A stretch of DNA of 64,000 nucleotides from Eggerthella sp. CAG:298 (GTDB lineage: Bacteria; Actinomycetota; Coriobacteriia; Coriobacteriales; Eggerthellaceae): contig FR895136.1 of NCBI GenBank assembly GCA_000435675.1, positions 10,587 to 74,586 of the forward strand, in the 5' to 3' direction. Numbering within the stretch: position 1 is the first letter of the stretch; every line of letters starts with the position of its first letter. This document shows, in pieces, positions 26,570-35,271 of this stretch. The notes under the pieces are model-generated. The model searched no databases. It was not told where the DNA came from and was given only the letters and a program-made list of their open reading frames with translations. The translations under genes and the position numbers were made by a program.

Positions 26570-27433
26570 CTAGTCTCCGCCTTGGGCAGAACCAGCAGCT
26601 TGTTCATTGCGCTCGGCTTGCGTTGGGCTTTCCGTGCCATCGATCACGACGACGCCGTTGGTCTGCGCATCGCTCGTGTCGTTGTTGTTAGCGGTTTCTG
26701 GTTCTCCTGTTGCTTGGTTCGAAACCTTCAACAGCCGCATCGATTGGTTCCCTTCGCCCTGATTCGCTTCAGGATCCACATCGGTGATCGTGAGCACATC
26801 ACGTTCAGGCGAGAACACGTACGACCCCTCGTTGGCGTAGTTCACGTAGGTGTATTTGATGGTCTTCGCGAACGTGTCAAGCTCATAGCCAAAGCTCACG
26901 CTATCGGTGAGCTTGATCTCGGAATCGGTGATCACGATCGAAGCGTTCGTTCCCTCAATTTTCCACTGGCCTTGGAAGTCTTGCTTGTCGTCGTAGCGGA
27001 ACAGGTAGTCCCAAACAAGGAAGCCGCCGCCTGCGAGCACCACCACAAGAATGATCGTGATAACGATCTTGAACGCACGCGGAACACGCTTCTTCTTGGC
27101 TCTTTTCGCCTTCTTCGCCTTGGAAGCTTTTTGCGCTTGCGGATGCGCGGAAGGCATCTCCCGGCTTACGGGAATCTGCTCACCCTGCGGTCTCGCAGCC
27201 GGAGCGTGCGGTACCTTCGCAGTCGGCGATGCACTTGCTCCTGGATGCGCAGCCTGGTTTGCCGCAGGAGCATGAGGCACGGCTGGTCGTGGCTTCTGCG
27301 GAGCATGAGGCGTTTGAGCAGGACGTGGCGTGTTGGGCGTGGGTGCTGAGGCGCGCTTGGACGCAGGAGGTGCCGCATGAGCAGCATGCTTTCCGCGAGG
27401 CTTGTTCGTATTTCGCGCGCGCTTGCCAGGCAT
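26570..27433 (-). CDS. Membrane-anchored protein with Pro/Ala-rich cytoplasmic region
   Basis: A 287-residue protein. Residues 1-115 are low-complexity (Pro, Ala, His, Lys, Gln), ending in a very basic patch (KASKAKKAKRAKKKR). One TM helix follows (FKIVITIILVVVLAGGGFLV), then about 145 residues outside the cell. The outer part (DFQGQWKIEGTNASIVI and later DVLTITD) looks like a small beta-barrel of the lipocalin-like kind that reports hypothetical proteins. The end is Asn/Asp/Thr-rich. It sits between serS and the cyanophycin-like gene. No function is assigned. Confidence 0.78.
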   Translation of the reverse strand: MPGKRARNTNKPRGKHAAHAAPPASKRASAPTPNTPRPAQTPHAPQKPRPAVPHAPAANQAAHPGASASPTAKVPHAPAARPQGEQIPVSREMPSAHPQAQKASKAKKAKRAKKKRVPRAFKIVITIILVVVLAGGGFLVWDYLFRYDDKQDFQGQWKIEGTNASIVITDSEIKLTDSVSFGYELDTFAKTIKYTYVNYANEGSYVFSPERDVLTITDVDPEANQGEGNQSMRLLKVSNQATGEPETANNNDTSDAQTNGVVVIDGTESPTQAERNEQAAGSAQGGD

Positions 27434-27444
27434 GGTCCGACCGC

Positions 27445-28725
27445 TTATTCAGGCTTGATGTATTCGATGCCGCCCATATAGGGAACGAGCACATCAGGAA
27501 CCTTGATCGAGCCATCGGCCTGCTGATAATTCTCAATGATCGCAGCCATGGTGCGGCCAACCGCAAGACCGGACCCGTTCAGCGTATGCACGAGACGGTT
27601 GCCCTTGAAGTTCTCGGGGTCCTTGTACTTGATGTTCGCGCGACGCGCCTGGAAGTCTTCGCAGTTCGAGCACGAAGAGATCTCCTTGTAGGCATCGTAT
27701 GAAGGCAGCCACACTTCCAGATCGTAGGTCTTCGCTGCCGAGAAGCCCAGATCGCCCGTGCAGAGACTGATCACGCGATACGGCAAGCCAAGCAGCTGGA
27801 GGATATTCTCCGCGTCGGCGACCATCGCTTCGAGGTCGTCGTAGGATTCTTCGGGCTTGGCATACTTGACCATCTCGACCTTGTCGAACTGGTGCAAGCG
27901 AATGAGCCCGCGCGTATCGCGACCGGCGCTGCCCGCCTCTTCGCGGAAACATGGCGTGAAGGCGCAGTATTTGAGCGGCAGCTGATCGGCGCTGAGCACC
28001 TCATCGGAGTGGATGTTCGTGAGTTGCACTTCGGCGGTGGGGATAAGATAGAGGCCTTCCGTGGTCTTGAACAGGTCTTCCTCGAACTTCGGAAGCTGAC
28101 CGGTGCCCGTGAGCGTCTTGGCGTTCGCCATGACCGGACACCACCATTCCTTGTAGCCACGAGAAACGTGTGTGTCGGCCATGAAGCTGATGAGCGCGCG
28201 CTCGAGACGAGCACCAAGTCCGCCCAGCAACACGAAACGCGATTCGGCAAGCTTCACCGCACGCTCGAAATCGATGATGCCCAGATCCACGCCTAGATCC
28301 CAATGCGCCTTGAATTCGAAATCGAACGTAGGCGGTGTGCCCCAACGACGCACCTCGGGGTTATCGTCTTCATCTTTGCCGATCGGCGTGGTTTCGGAAG
28401 GAATGTTCGGGATCGCGAGGATGAGCTCGTTGAGCGCGGACTCAGCCTGCTCGTGCAAATCGGCGTAGTAGGCGATCTTCTCTTTGAGCTTCGCTACCTC
28501 TGCTTTCGCCGCCTCTGCCTCTTCCTTCTTGCCTTCGCCCATGAGCTTTCCGATGCTCTTCGAAATGGTGTTGCGCTGCGAAAGCAACGCTTCCTCCTGC
28601 GCGATCGCACTGCGGCGATCTTCGTCGAGCTGCAAGAAGCGCTTCGAATCCCACGTGAAATTGCGGCTTTCCATAGCTTTGTTCACAAGATCGATATTTT
28701 CGCGGACGAATCGGATGTCGAGCAT
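27445..28725 (-). CDS. serS: Seryl-tRNA synthetase
   Basis: A 426-residue class II synthetase that charges tRNA-Ser. Residues 1-100 are the antiparallel coiled-coil arm that grips the tRNA long arm. Motif 2 is FREEAGSAGRDTRGLIRLHQF split across the loop, and motif 3 is NGSGLAVGRTMAAIIENYQ. The serine pocket segment ISSCSNCEDFQARR is present. The start has AAAGGGAAATC. The 197-bp upstream region has no clear T-box. Confidence 0.97.
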   Translation of the reverse strand: MLDIRFVRENIDLVNKAMESRNFTWDSKRFLQLDEDRRSAIAQEEALLSQRNTISKSIGKLMGEGKKEEAEAAKAEVAKLKEKIAYYADLHEQAESALNELILAIPNIPSETTPIGKDEDDNPEVRRWGTPPTFDFEFKAHWDLGVDLGIIDFERAVKLAESRFVLLGGLGARLERALISFMADTHVSRGYKEWWCPVMANAKTLTGTGQLPKFEEDLFKTTEGLYLIPTAEVQLTNIHSDEVLSADQLPLKYCAFTPCFREEAGSAGRDTRGLIRLHQFDKVEMVKYAKPEESYDDLEAMVADAENILQLLGLPYRVISLCTGDLGFSAAKTYDLEVWLPSYDAYKEISSCSNCEDFQARRANIKYKDPENFKGNRLVHTLNGSGLAVGRTMAAIIENYQQADGSIKVPDVLVPYMGGIEYIKPE

Positions 28726-28922
28726 GATTTCCCTTTCGTAAACAATAGTTCAACGCATAACTTCATCAGCGCGTCTCTGGTATTGTTGAGATATTCAGAT
28801 TGAGTATACTTTACAACCAAACAGGATACCACCTAACAGCCCTTCTCTCTTTTCAAGGCCGCTTGAACATTCGAGAAGACAAGGTGGTCCTGCCAATGGG
28901 AAACGAAGTATAAAGGGGCATC

Positions 28923-29111
28923 ATGGATCTGGCTGAGATCTACCATTTCATTTTTGAAACGTATGCCGGAATCGGATGTTTGGTCGGTGCAGGAATCGTT
29001 ATCAGCATCGTCGCAGCAGTGATCAGCGAACGCAAAACGCGCAGAGTGTTTCGCGATCGCGGTGAACGCCCGGAAGACCGTGACGAAGAGAACGAGAGCA
29101 AAAACAAATAG
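28923..29111 (+). CDS. Small single-pass membrane protein (62 aa)
   Basis: One TM helix (YAGIGCLVGAGIVISIVAAV) near residue 15-34, followed by a highly charged tail (Arg/Asp/Glu, ending in KNK). The ATG has AAAGGGG at ideal spacing and codon use is like its neighbours, so it is likely real. It is divergent from serS and 66 bp before the pyridoxamine kinase gene. Function is unknown. Confidence 0.72.
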   Translation: MDLAEIYHFIFETYAGIGCLVGAGIVISIVAAVISERKTRRVFRDRGERPEDRDEENESKNK

Positions 29112-29177
29112 CGCACTCGTTTTGTTTTTGGTACAGAAACGCCCGTTCAGCTGGGCACGAATAGAAAGAAGCACCTC

Positions 29178-30053
29178 ATGGGACTGCAAAGCATGCCACT
29201 TTACGAACACGCCGAAAACCCTGATTACATCCCACGCGTAGGCGCGGTGCACGATCTGTGCGGATACGGAAAGTGCTCGCTGGGCGTGGCGATCCCTGTC
29301 ATCTCTGCGGCAGGATGCGATGTATGCCCCCTTCCGACCGGTCTTTTCTCTTCGCACACGGCCTTCCCCGTATGGCACATGCTCGACACCACCGACATGA
29401 TGAAACCCTATATCGATGCGTGGGAAAAGGTAGATATCTTCCTGGACGCCATCTACTCTGGTTTCCTTGGCGCGCCTGAACAGGTTGATAGCATTCAGCG
29501 TTTGTATGCGTTGTTCCCTAATGCGCTGCGCATCGTCGACCCGGTGATGGGCGATCATGGCAAGGTCTATCCCACCTACACAAAAGAGCTGTGCGACGCG
29601 ATGACGAATTTGGCCGATGGTGCGGATATCCTTACGCCGAACCTGACGGAAGCTTCCATCATCTTGGGTACCGAATACACGGGGCAGAATGTTTCTGTTG
29701 AAGAAGTCGAGAGCATGATCAATATGCTGCGCAATCGCGGCGCGAAGAACGTGATCATCAAGGGTGTGGATCGCGAAGATGGCTTCCTGCGCAACTATGT
29801 CGCAGGCCGCAATACTCCCCTCACGGAGTTCGTAGTGGAGAAACTTCCTGTTATGCTGCACGGTACGGGCGATCTGTTCTGCTCCTGCGTGACCGCGGCT
29901 ATCATGGCTGAAAAGAGTCTGGATACGGCTGTGGATTTCGCCGGCAAGTTCGTGCACGATGCGATGATCGTCACGCTCGAGCAGCCGAACTTCATGAGCC
30001 GCGGCATCAGCTTCGAGCCGCTGCTTGGCAAAGTTGCTGACCTGCTGAACTAA
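29178..30053 (+). CDS. Pyridoxamine/pyridoxal kinase
   Basis: A 291-residue ribokinase-family kinase that phosphorylates vitamin B6 vitamers to give PLP precursors. It has VHDLCGYGKCSLGVAIPVIS in two stretches at the N-terminus, VDPVMGDHGKVYPTYT in the middle, TPNLTEA, and the catalytic GTGDLF motif near 225 with the Asp base. The start is preceded by a weak AAGAAG; a second ATG five codons later is possible. PLP serves at least five enzymes encoded in this window. Confidence 0.9.
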   Translation: MGLQSMPLYEHAENPDYIPRVGAVHDLCGYGKCSLGVAIPVISAAGCDVCPLPTGLFSSHTAFPVWHMLDTTDMMKPYIDAWEKVDIFLDAIYSGFLGAPEQVDSIQRLYALFPNALRIVDPVMGDHGKVYPTYTKELCDAMTNLADGADILTPNLTEASIILGTEYTGQNVSVEEVESMINMLRNRGAKNVIIKGVDREDGFLRNYVAGRNTPLTEFVVEKLPVMLHGTGDLFCSCVTAAIMAEKSLDTAVDFAGKFVHDAMIVTLEQPNFMSRGISFEPLLGKVADLLN

Positions 30054-30208
30054 CTTTATTTAGCCTCAACTGAAGATCTTCGTGGGGAAGTACTCCCTCG
30101 GCTGGAAGTGCTTTCGAAAATGTAGTCGATGGTCCATCTAGAAACATGCATGATGCCCTCTTCAACGATGGCAAAGGCACCTCGTTCTCCAAAACGCCTC
30201 TTTCGTTA

Positions 30209-30246
30209 TTGACTTAAAGCTTAGTTCAAGTTCAAAAATATAAGGA
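30209..30246 (+). promoter_or_regulatory. MerR-type promoter candidate of the aldo/keto reductase gene
   Basis: TTGACT (30209-30214) is followed by a 19-bp spacer and AAAAAT (30234-30239). The dyad CTTAAAGC (30213-30220) with GTTCAAG (30224-30230) covers the spacer. Long-spacer promoters with a CTTRAAS-type dyad are typical of MerR-family activators responding to aldehydes. No MerR gene is in the window. Confidence 0.45.
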
Positions 30247-30273
30247 GAGAGACGTTTTGGAGAAGGGAATGCC

Positions 30274-31308
30274 ATGGAATACGTACCGCTCGGTCATTCA
30301 GACATCGAGGTTTCTCGCATCTGCATTGGCGGCATGAGCTTCGGTGAGCCAGACACGTCCAATCACGAATGGACCATTAGCCCAGAAGATACTGAAAAGG
30401 TGATCAAGCAGGCCTTCGAAGGTGGCATCAACTATATCGACACTGCCAACTGCTATTCCCATGGAACGAGCGAAGAATACATCGGACGAGCGCTCAAGAA
30501 TCTTGGTATTCCGCGTGATGAAGTGGTGCTACAAAGCAAGGTGTTCTTCAACGAAGGTGGTCTTTCTGCTGCCGCCATCGCCCGCGAGATCGATGGCACG
30601 TTATCGCGTTTGGGGACCGATTATCTTGATGTGTACATGATCCACCGCTTCGATTACAACACCCCTATCGAAGAGACCTTAGAGGCACTCGATGCGCTCG
30701 TCAAAGCTGGAAAAGTCCGCGCCCTGGGGGCTAGCGAAATGTTCGCCTACCAGCTCCACAACATGCAAGTTGCTGCCGAAGCGAACGGTTGGACGCAATT
30801 TACCAACATGCAGTGCCACTACAACCTGCTCTACCGTGAGGATGAACGCGAGATGATCCCCGTGTGCCGCCAATTCAACATGGCGATTACCCCTTACAGC
30901 CCACTGGCCTCGGGGCATCTGGTTCGCAAGACATGGGATTCTGATTCTCTTCGCAGCCGAACGGACCTTACCATGGCAGACAAATACAACAGGGCGAAGA
31001 GCCTGGATCTAGCCATCATTGCACGTGTCGCTGAACTTTCAGAAAAGCGCGGCGTTCCCATGGCACAGATCGCCATCGCTTGGCATCTGAACAAGGGTGT
31101 CGAAAGCCCTACGCTCGGGTTCTCCAAGCCTGCGCGCGTTGACGATGCGCTGGCGGCCGTAGATATCAAGCTCACTGATGAAGAGATGGACTATCTGGAA
31201 GAGCCCTACGTAGCCCATGAGCTTGTCGGGCCCATCGGAAGACCTGGCGAAAAGCCGTTGGCGGGCACCATCCGCCCCAGTTCAGTGAGTGAGATCAAAG
31301 AGGGGTAA
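30274..31308 (+). CDS. Aldo/keto reductase
   Basis: A 344-residue AKR with an (alpha/beta)8 barrel that reduces aldehydes or ketones with NADPH. Catalytic residues follow the family order: D in INYIDTANCYSHG, Y in the same helix (CYSHG), K in VVLQSKVFF and H in YMIHRFDYNT. The C-terminal part binds NADP (GFSKPARVDDAL). Similar in length to YajO or Gcy1-like enzymes. The start has AGAAGGG. Likely a detoxification enzyme, given the MerR-like promoter. Confidence 0.93.
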   Translation: MEYVPLGHSDIEVSRICIGGMSFGEPDTSNHEWTISPEDTEKVIKQAFEGGINYIDTANCYSHGTSEEYIGRALKNLGIPRDEVVLQSKVFFNEGGLSAAAIAREIDGTLSRLGTDYLDVYMIHRFDYNTPIEETLEALDALVKAGKVRALGASEMFAYQLHNMQVAAEANGWTQFTNMQCHYNLLYREDEREMIPVCRQFNMAITPYSPLASGHLVRKTWDSDSLRSRTDLTMADKYNRAKSLDLAIIARVAELSEKRGVPMAQIAIAWHLNKGVESPTLGFSKPARVDDALAAVDIKLTDEEMDYLEEPYVAHELVGPIGRPGEKPLAGTIRPSSVSEIKEG

Positions 31309-31473
31309 CGGGTAGGCATCGTCTCTTTGATCTACCCTGTCAGCACCTTTGATGAATCGGTCTTCAACGCGCTGAGCCATAGAGCTTAACGAGAACCGCG
31401 CCAATGATCATCTGGCTGCTTTTTCCTCTAGCACGCTGCGCTCAGCACTGGTATGGATCAAATACCGCAAACA

Positions 31474-32631
31474 TCACTTACCGAACGAAGCGGGCAGATA
31501 ACGACTGGGGTAGACGATGAAGCCCAGCTTGCCGATGTGAGAGAGTATCCACATCACAAACACGGGCAGCGGATAACAGGCGATCAAGCAGGCGATCGCA
31601 TTCACGGGAACCCAAACAGCTTCGAACGCACCACTCGTGTGGAAGCCAAGCGCGTAGAGACCGCAAAATACGAACACGCTCAGGATCTGATGCATGAGCC
31701 AGATCGCCATGGTGTAGCGCGCAACGAACCCATAGAACCGTATTTGATTTCCTCGCAAGAACCGAGCGGCCGAAAGCGAATAGAGCGCGAGCAATCCCAG
31801 CAACGTGAGCAAGCTTAGAAGCATCGCTTCAGCCATGTTGAACGTGAGCAAAAGCGCAGCGAGAACGAAGAACGCGGCTGTTAGGCCTGCGGCGAGCGCA
31901 GGTTGCCTGAGAAGCTTCGGCGCATCGAAGGCGCACAGCGCAATACCGAGTGCGAACCAGATCCAGTTATCCATGATGCCAAGCAGGTAATACGGCGCAT
32001 GCGCAGCCACGCCAAGATCGGTAAGGACGATAGCGACCATTTTCGCCACCAAAGCACATGCGAACAATGTCCACATGCTACGCTTGGTTTGCGGTGTATG
32101 CGTGATCACATAGATGCCGAGCAAAATGATGAAGTATCCGACTGGCCCCACTGGATGAATGAAAAGCGCATGCACCAAGTTTGAAAGCGAGAAACCTGGC
32201 TCCCCTGCTGCAAGTCCGCTTTCAACCAGTCCTGGCTGCAACGAAGCCACACTTGTGGCAAGCAACGTGAACACCAAGAAGGCAATGAACGGTGTGAGCA
32301 AGACGATGACCTCACGTTTCAGATACGCAGCCGAGCTCTTCAAGCTGGTAACGCACTGATGACGCTGATAGAGATAACCTGCCCCAAGATAGAACACGCC
32401 CAGTAGGAACGAAATGACCCAATGCGCACCCCATTCGTAAAAGGCATTTTTAGGGATAATCCCGAGCGTGATATACACACCAAAGATATACCATGCCGCA
32501 ATGAGCAGCGTGGAGGTGGCTTCAGCGTTGAAGATCCACGTATCCTTCGCCGCAGCCGGTGCATGCCCATGCATCTCGCTTATCGAAACGCCTGAGGTCA
32601 TGTTCAGGTTCTTGTTAGTACTGCTCGTCAT
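31474..32631 (-). CDS. Acyltransferase-3-like membrane protein
   Basis: A 385-residue protein with about ten hydrophobic helices, in the style of acyltransferase 3 proteins that modify polysaccharides or membrane molecules with acyl groups. Conserved-looking stretches are WVISFLLGVFYLGAGYLYQR, FIHPVGPVGYFIILLGIYV split, and YTMAIWLMHQIL near the end; the last resembles the YxxYLxH segment with His. The N-terminal catalytic His of typical members is not obvious. The start has no good ribosome site, so an internal Met (11 or 20) is possible. Confidence 0.72.
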   Translation of the reverse strand: MTSSTNKNLNMTSGVSISEMHGHAPAAAKDTWIFNAEATSTLLIAAWYIFGVYITLGIIPKNAFYEWGAHWVISFLLGVFYLGAGYLYQRHQCVTSLKSSAAYLKREVIVLLTPFIAFLVFTLLATSVASLQPGLVESGLAAGEPGFSLSNLVHALFIHPVGPVGYFIILLGIYVITHTPQTKRSMWTLFACALVAKMVAIVLTDLGVAAHAPYYLLGIMDNWIWFALGIALCAFDAPKLLRQPALAAGLTAAFFVLAALLLTFNMAEAMLLSLLTLLGLLALYSLSAARFLRGNQIRFYGFVARYTMAIWLMHQILSVFVFCGLYALGFHTSGAFEAVWVPVNAIACLIACYPLPVFVMWILSHIGKLGFIVYPSRYLPASFGK

Positions 32632-32694
32632 GCATCGATTGTACCGATGCCGTTGGTGAAGCAGGCGTTATCCAGCTTGCTGATACGAAATCGT

Positions 32695-34146
32695 TTAGGC
32701 GTTCAGGAATGCTTTGTAGCCCTTGTAGGCTTCGTAGATATCTGCCTTCGACGTGACTTCCCAAGGTGAGTGCATGGAGAGCACTGCCACGCCAGAATCG
32801 ATGACGTTCATGCCGTATTTCGCAGGAATGTAGGCAATGGTTCCGCCGCCGCCCGCGTTCACGCGACCCAGTTCAGCGGTTTGATACTTCACACCTGAAT
32901 CATCCATGATCTTGCGGAGTGCTGCCATGTATTCAGCATTCGCATCGTTGGAACCTGACTTACCGCCAGAGCCCGTGTACTTATTGAACACGAGGCCACG
33001 TCCGCAATAGGCGGAATTCTTCGGCTCGAAGACCGAGGCATACGAAGGGTCGAAAGCTGCGCTCACATCGGAAGAGAGCATCGAGGAATTCGCCAGGCAG
33101 CGACGCAGCGCCAGATCGCCCTGCTTGCCCATCAAATTGAGGATCTCTGCCATGGTGTTCTCGAAGAACGCCGAGGTCATGCCCGTTGCACCAACGCTGC
33201 CGATCTCCTCCTTGTCCACGAGGATGCATACCGCCGTGCGCGTGGGCTCTTCGATGGCAAGCTGAGCTACCAGGCTCGTGTACGCGCAGACGCGGTCGTC
33301 CTGGCCATAGCCGATCACCATCGAGCGATCGAGTCCACAATCGCGCGCGTCACCTGCGGGAACCACCTCGATCTCAGCAGAAAGGAAATCTTCCTCTTCG
33401 ATACCGTAGCGCTCAAGAAGCAACTGCATGATATGCGCGCGTACCGCTTCCTTTTGCGCAGTGCTCGCGATCTGCTCTTCGTAGGTTTGCTCCTTCTTGG
33501 CTGGCTTTGCTTCAGTGGTTTCCTCAGCGCCTTCAATGATGAGCGGCTCGCTCCCGAACAGAACGTCGAGGCTTTCGCCTTCTACCACTTCCCTGCCATT
33601 CTTCTTCATCTGCTCTGCACCCAGATGCGGCAGCAGATCGGTCACGCAGAAGACCGGATCGGTCGGATCGTCACCCAACGAAATATCGACCACAGTGCCA
33701 TCCTTCTTGACCACTACGCCCTTAAGCGCGAGCGGCAGCGCGACCCACTGATAGTTCTTGATGCCGCCGTAATAGTGGGTATCGAGCAGCACGAAATCAG
33801 AAGCTTCGTAGAGCGGATTCTGCTTAAGGTCAAGACGCGGGGAATCGATATGCGCACCCAAGATGTTCACGCCTACTTCGATATCGTTCGTTCCGATCTG
33901 CGCGAGCAGGATCGCCTTGCCATAGTTGTCGATCCAGACCTTATCACCTGGTTTCAGCGCACGCTTTTCAGCGATCGCCTCCGTGAGGGGAACATAGCCC
34001 GCTTCGCTTGCGAGCTCGATAGCGCGCTTGGTGGCGAGTCGTTCGGTCTTGCACTGCGAAAGGAAGCTCTTATAGCCTTCGCAAAGCTCGTTAAGTTCTG
34101 ATTTGTCCTGACCGGTATAGGATTTCCACGCATTCTCGCGTTCCAT
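32695..34146 (-). CDS. M18-family zinc aminopeptidase
   Basis: A 483-residue cytosolic aspartyl-aminopeptidase-like enzyme, which removes acidic or other N-terminal residues from peptides. Metal-site segments: GAHIDSPRLDLKQNPLYE near 96, CILVDKEEIGSVGATGM near 310 with the catalytic Glu pair, and MHSPWEVTSKADIYE at the end with the last His. Between 205 and 240 is a Glu/Lys/Thr-rich insertion (EEQIASTAQKEA). The start has AAAGGACGATC. Confidence 0.93.
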   Translation of the reverse strand: MERENAWKSYTGQDKSELNELCEGYKSFLSQCKTERLATKRAIELASEAGYVPLTEAIAEKRALKPGDKVWIDNYGKAILLAQIGTNDIEVGVNILGAHIDSPRLDLKQNPLYEASDFVLLDTHYYGGIKNYQWVALPLALKGVVVKKDGTVVDISLGDDPTDPVFCVTDLLPHLGAEQMKKNGREVVEGESLDVLFGSEPLIIEGAEETTEAKPAKKEQTYEEQIASTAQKEAVRAHIMQLLLERYGIEEEDFLSAEIEVVPAGDARDCGLDRSMVIGYGQDDRVCAYTSLVAQLAIEEPTRTAVCILVDKEEIGSVGATGMTSAFFENTMAEILNLMGKQGDLALRRCLANSSMLSSDVSAAFDPSYASVFEPKNSAYCGRGLVFNKYTGSGGKSGSNDANAEYMAALRKIMDDSGVKYQTAELGRVNAGGGGTIAYIPAKYGMNVIDSGVAVLSMHSPWEVTSKADIYEAYKGYKAFLNA

Positions 34147-34273
34147 GATCGTCCTTTCGTTTCAGCTCACAAGCAGGTTTATTCGTTTGATGTGCTTTCT
34201 TATGATGGCGCTCTTCTTGCGCCAAGACGCATCGATCGATCGCGTTTTCGCATCAAAAAAAATAGTTAACCAT

Positions 34274-34314
34274 TTGTTAGCAATCAACTTTTTTATTGTT
34301 TCATGGAGTAGAAT
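34274..34314 (+). promoter_or_regulatory. FNR/CRP-type site and -10 of the rubrerythrin promoter
   Basis: TTGTT-AGCA-ATCAA (34274-34287) differs by one base from the FNR/CRP-family dyad TTGAT-N4-ATCAA. TAGAAT (34309-34314) is a good -10. The dyad centre is about 41 bp before the predicted start of transcription, which is the class II activator position. Confidence 0.55.
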
Positions 34315-34432
34315 TCTACATCAAGGACGAACGCAGTCTGCCTGTGAGCGAGAAGAGCACAGAAGAGCTGCAAACGTTCTTCGACTAGTATGAATCGATG
34401 ATCGCACGCGCGATCGAAGAGGAGTGATGAAC

Positions 34433-35047
34433 ATGGCACAACAAGTGCGCGATGAAATCCCAACGCCGGATAACTCGACTAACTTCAACGTTGCAGCAGG
34501 TAGCGAAACACCTGTAGGCACCACGCTCGAGAACCTGAAGGCAGCTGTTGGTGGCGAAACTGGCGCTTCTGCACACTACAGCGTTTATGCTGACGCAGCA
34601 GAAAAAGCAGGCTATTCCCAGCTCGCAGCTCTCTGGCGTGCAACCTCTGCAGCTGAGCAGATCCACATTGCTATGGAGTACAACGCAGTTACGGCTGAAG
34701 ATCCTGATTGGCCTCGTCCGGAAGTTACCGCAGGCACCGATGCTCCTGCAGACCTGAACCTCATCTCTTCTGCTCAGGGCGAAATCTATGAGACCTCCGA
34801 CATGTATCCTGCGTTCATCAAGAAGGCTCAGGAAGAAGGCAACAACGCTGCTGTCATGATCTTCACGCGCGCAAAGCTCGCTGAAGGCTATCATGCTGAA
34901 AACTATATGTGGGCATACAACAACATCGATACGCCCACCGATGAGCACTTCTATCTCTGCCCCGTTTGCGGTTATATCCACCGCGGCAAAGACTTCGAGA
35001 AGTGCCCGATCTGCTTCACTCCTGCAGCGAAGTTCATCGAGTACTAA
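34433..35047 (+). CDS. Rubrerythrin
   Basis: A 204-residue peroxide-reducing protein of anaerobes. A diiron ferritin-like domain spans about 25-165 (GETGASAHYSVYADAAEKAG, SAAEQIHIAMEYN, RAKLAEGYHAENY) and a rubredoxin-like [Fe(SCys)4] domain ends the chain: CPVCGYIHRG and CPICFTPAAKF. The start is the ATG at 34433, eight bases after AGAGGAG; ATG/GTG codons at 34427 and 34424 are too close to that site. It is monocistronic with its own terminator. Confidence 0.95.
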   Translation: MAQQVRDEIPTPDNSTNFNVAAGSETPVGTTLENLKAAVGGETGASAHYSVYADAAEKAGYSQLAALWRATSAAEQIHIAMEYNAVTAEDPDWPRPEVTAGTDAPADLNLISSAQGEIYETSDMYPAFIKKAQEEGNNAAVMIFTRAKLAEGYHAENYMWAYNNIDTPTDEHFYLCPVCGYIHRGKDFEKCPICFTPAAKFIEY

Positions 35048-35081
35048 GCCTTTGCGCTTAGGCGCACTCAAGAATTCTTGC

Positions 35082-35112
35082 AACCCCTGTGCTGAAGTTC
35101 AGCGCGGGGGTT
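35082..35112 (+). terminator. Terminator of rubrerythrin
   Basis: AACCCCTGTGCTGAA pairs with TTCAGCGCGGGGGTT, followed by ATTCGTTT. The T run is weak. Confidence 0.7.
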
Positions 35113-35135
35113 ATTCGTTTATGGGGTAAACAGGA

Positions 35136-35261
35136 TGAACAGGGGACGGGGCAAGTGTTCAACCTCCAGATGAACAGGCGAGCTAAAAAATGGCCACTGT
35201 TTAATCAAAACGACAAGGTAACTGCTAACAAAGTTGAACACTTGCCCCCGTCCCCTGTTCA
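35136..35261. repeat. REPIN-like inverted repeat pair, 126 bp
   Basis: The 28-base left end (35136-35163: TGAACAGGGGACGGGG then CAAGTGTTCAAC) and the 29-base right end (35233-35261) are complements with one indel. The 69-bp interior is AT-rich and non-coding. Position: between the rubrerythrin terminator and the Sir2 stop codon. The GGGGACGGGG core is in the style of REP sequences moved by RAYT transposases, but no such gene is present here. Confidence 0.75.
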
Positions 35262-35271
35262 ATAAAGGCGT

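Noticed and set aside
28726..28922. Possible T-box riboswitch before serS (AGGTGGTATC near 28820)
   Set aside because: The core AGGGTGGNACCGCG is only partly matched and there is no specifier stem or terminator.
28833..29957. 374-codon minus-strand frame opposite the pyridoxamine kinase
   Set aside because: The kinase motifs on the plus strand are complete; the antisense frame has none.
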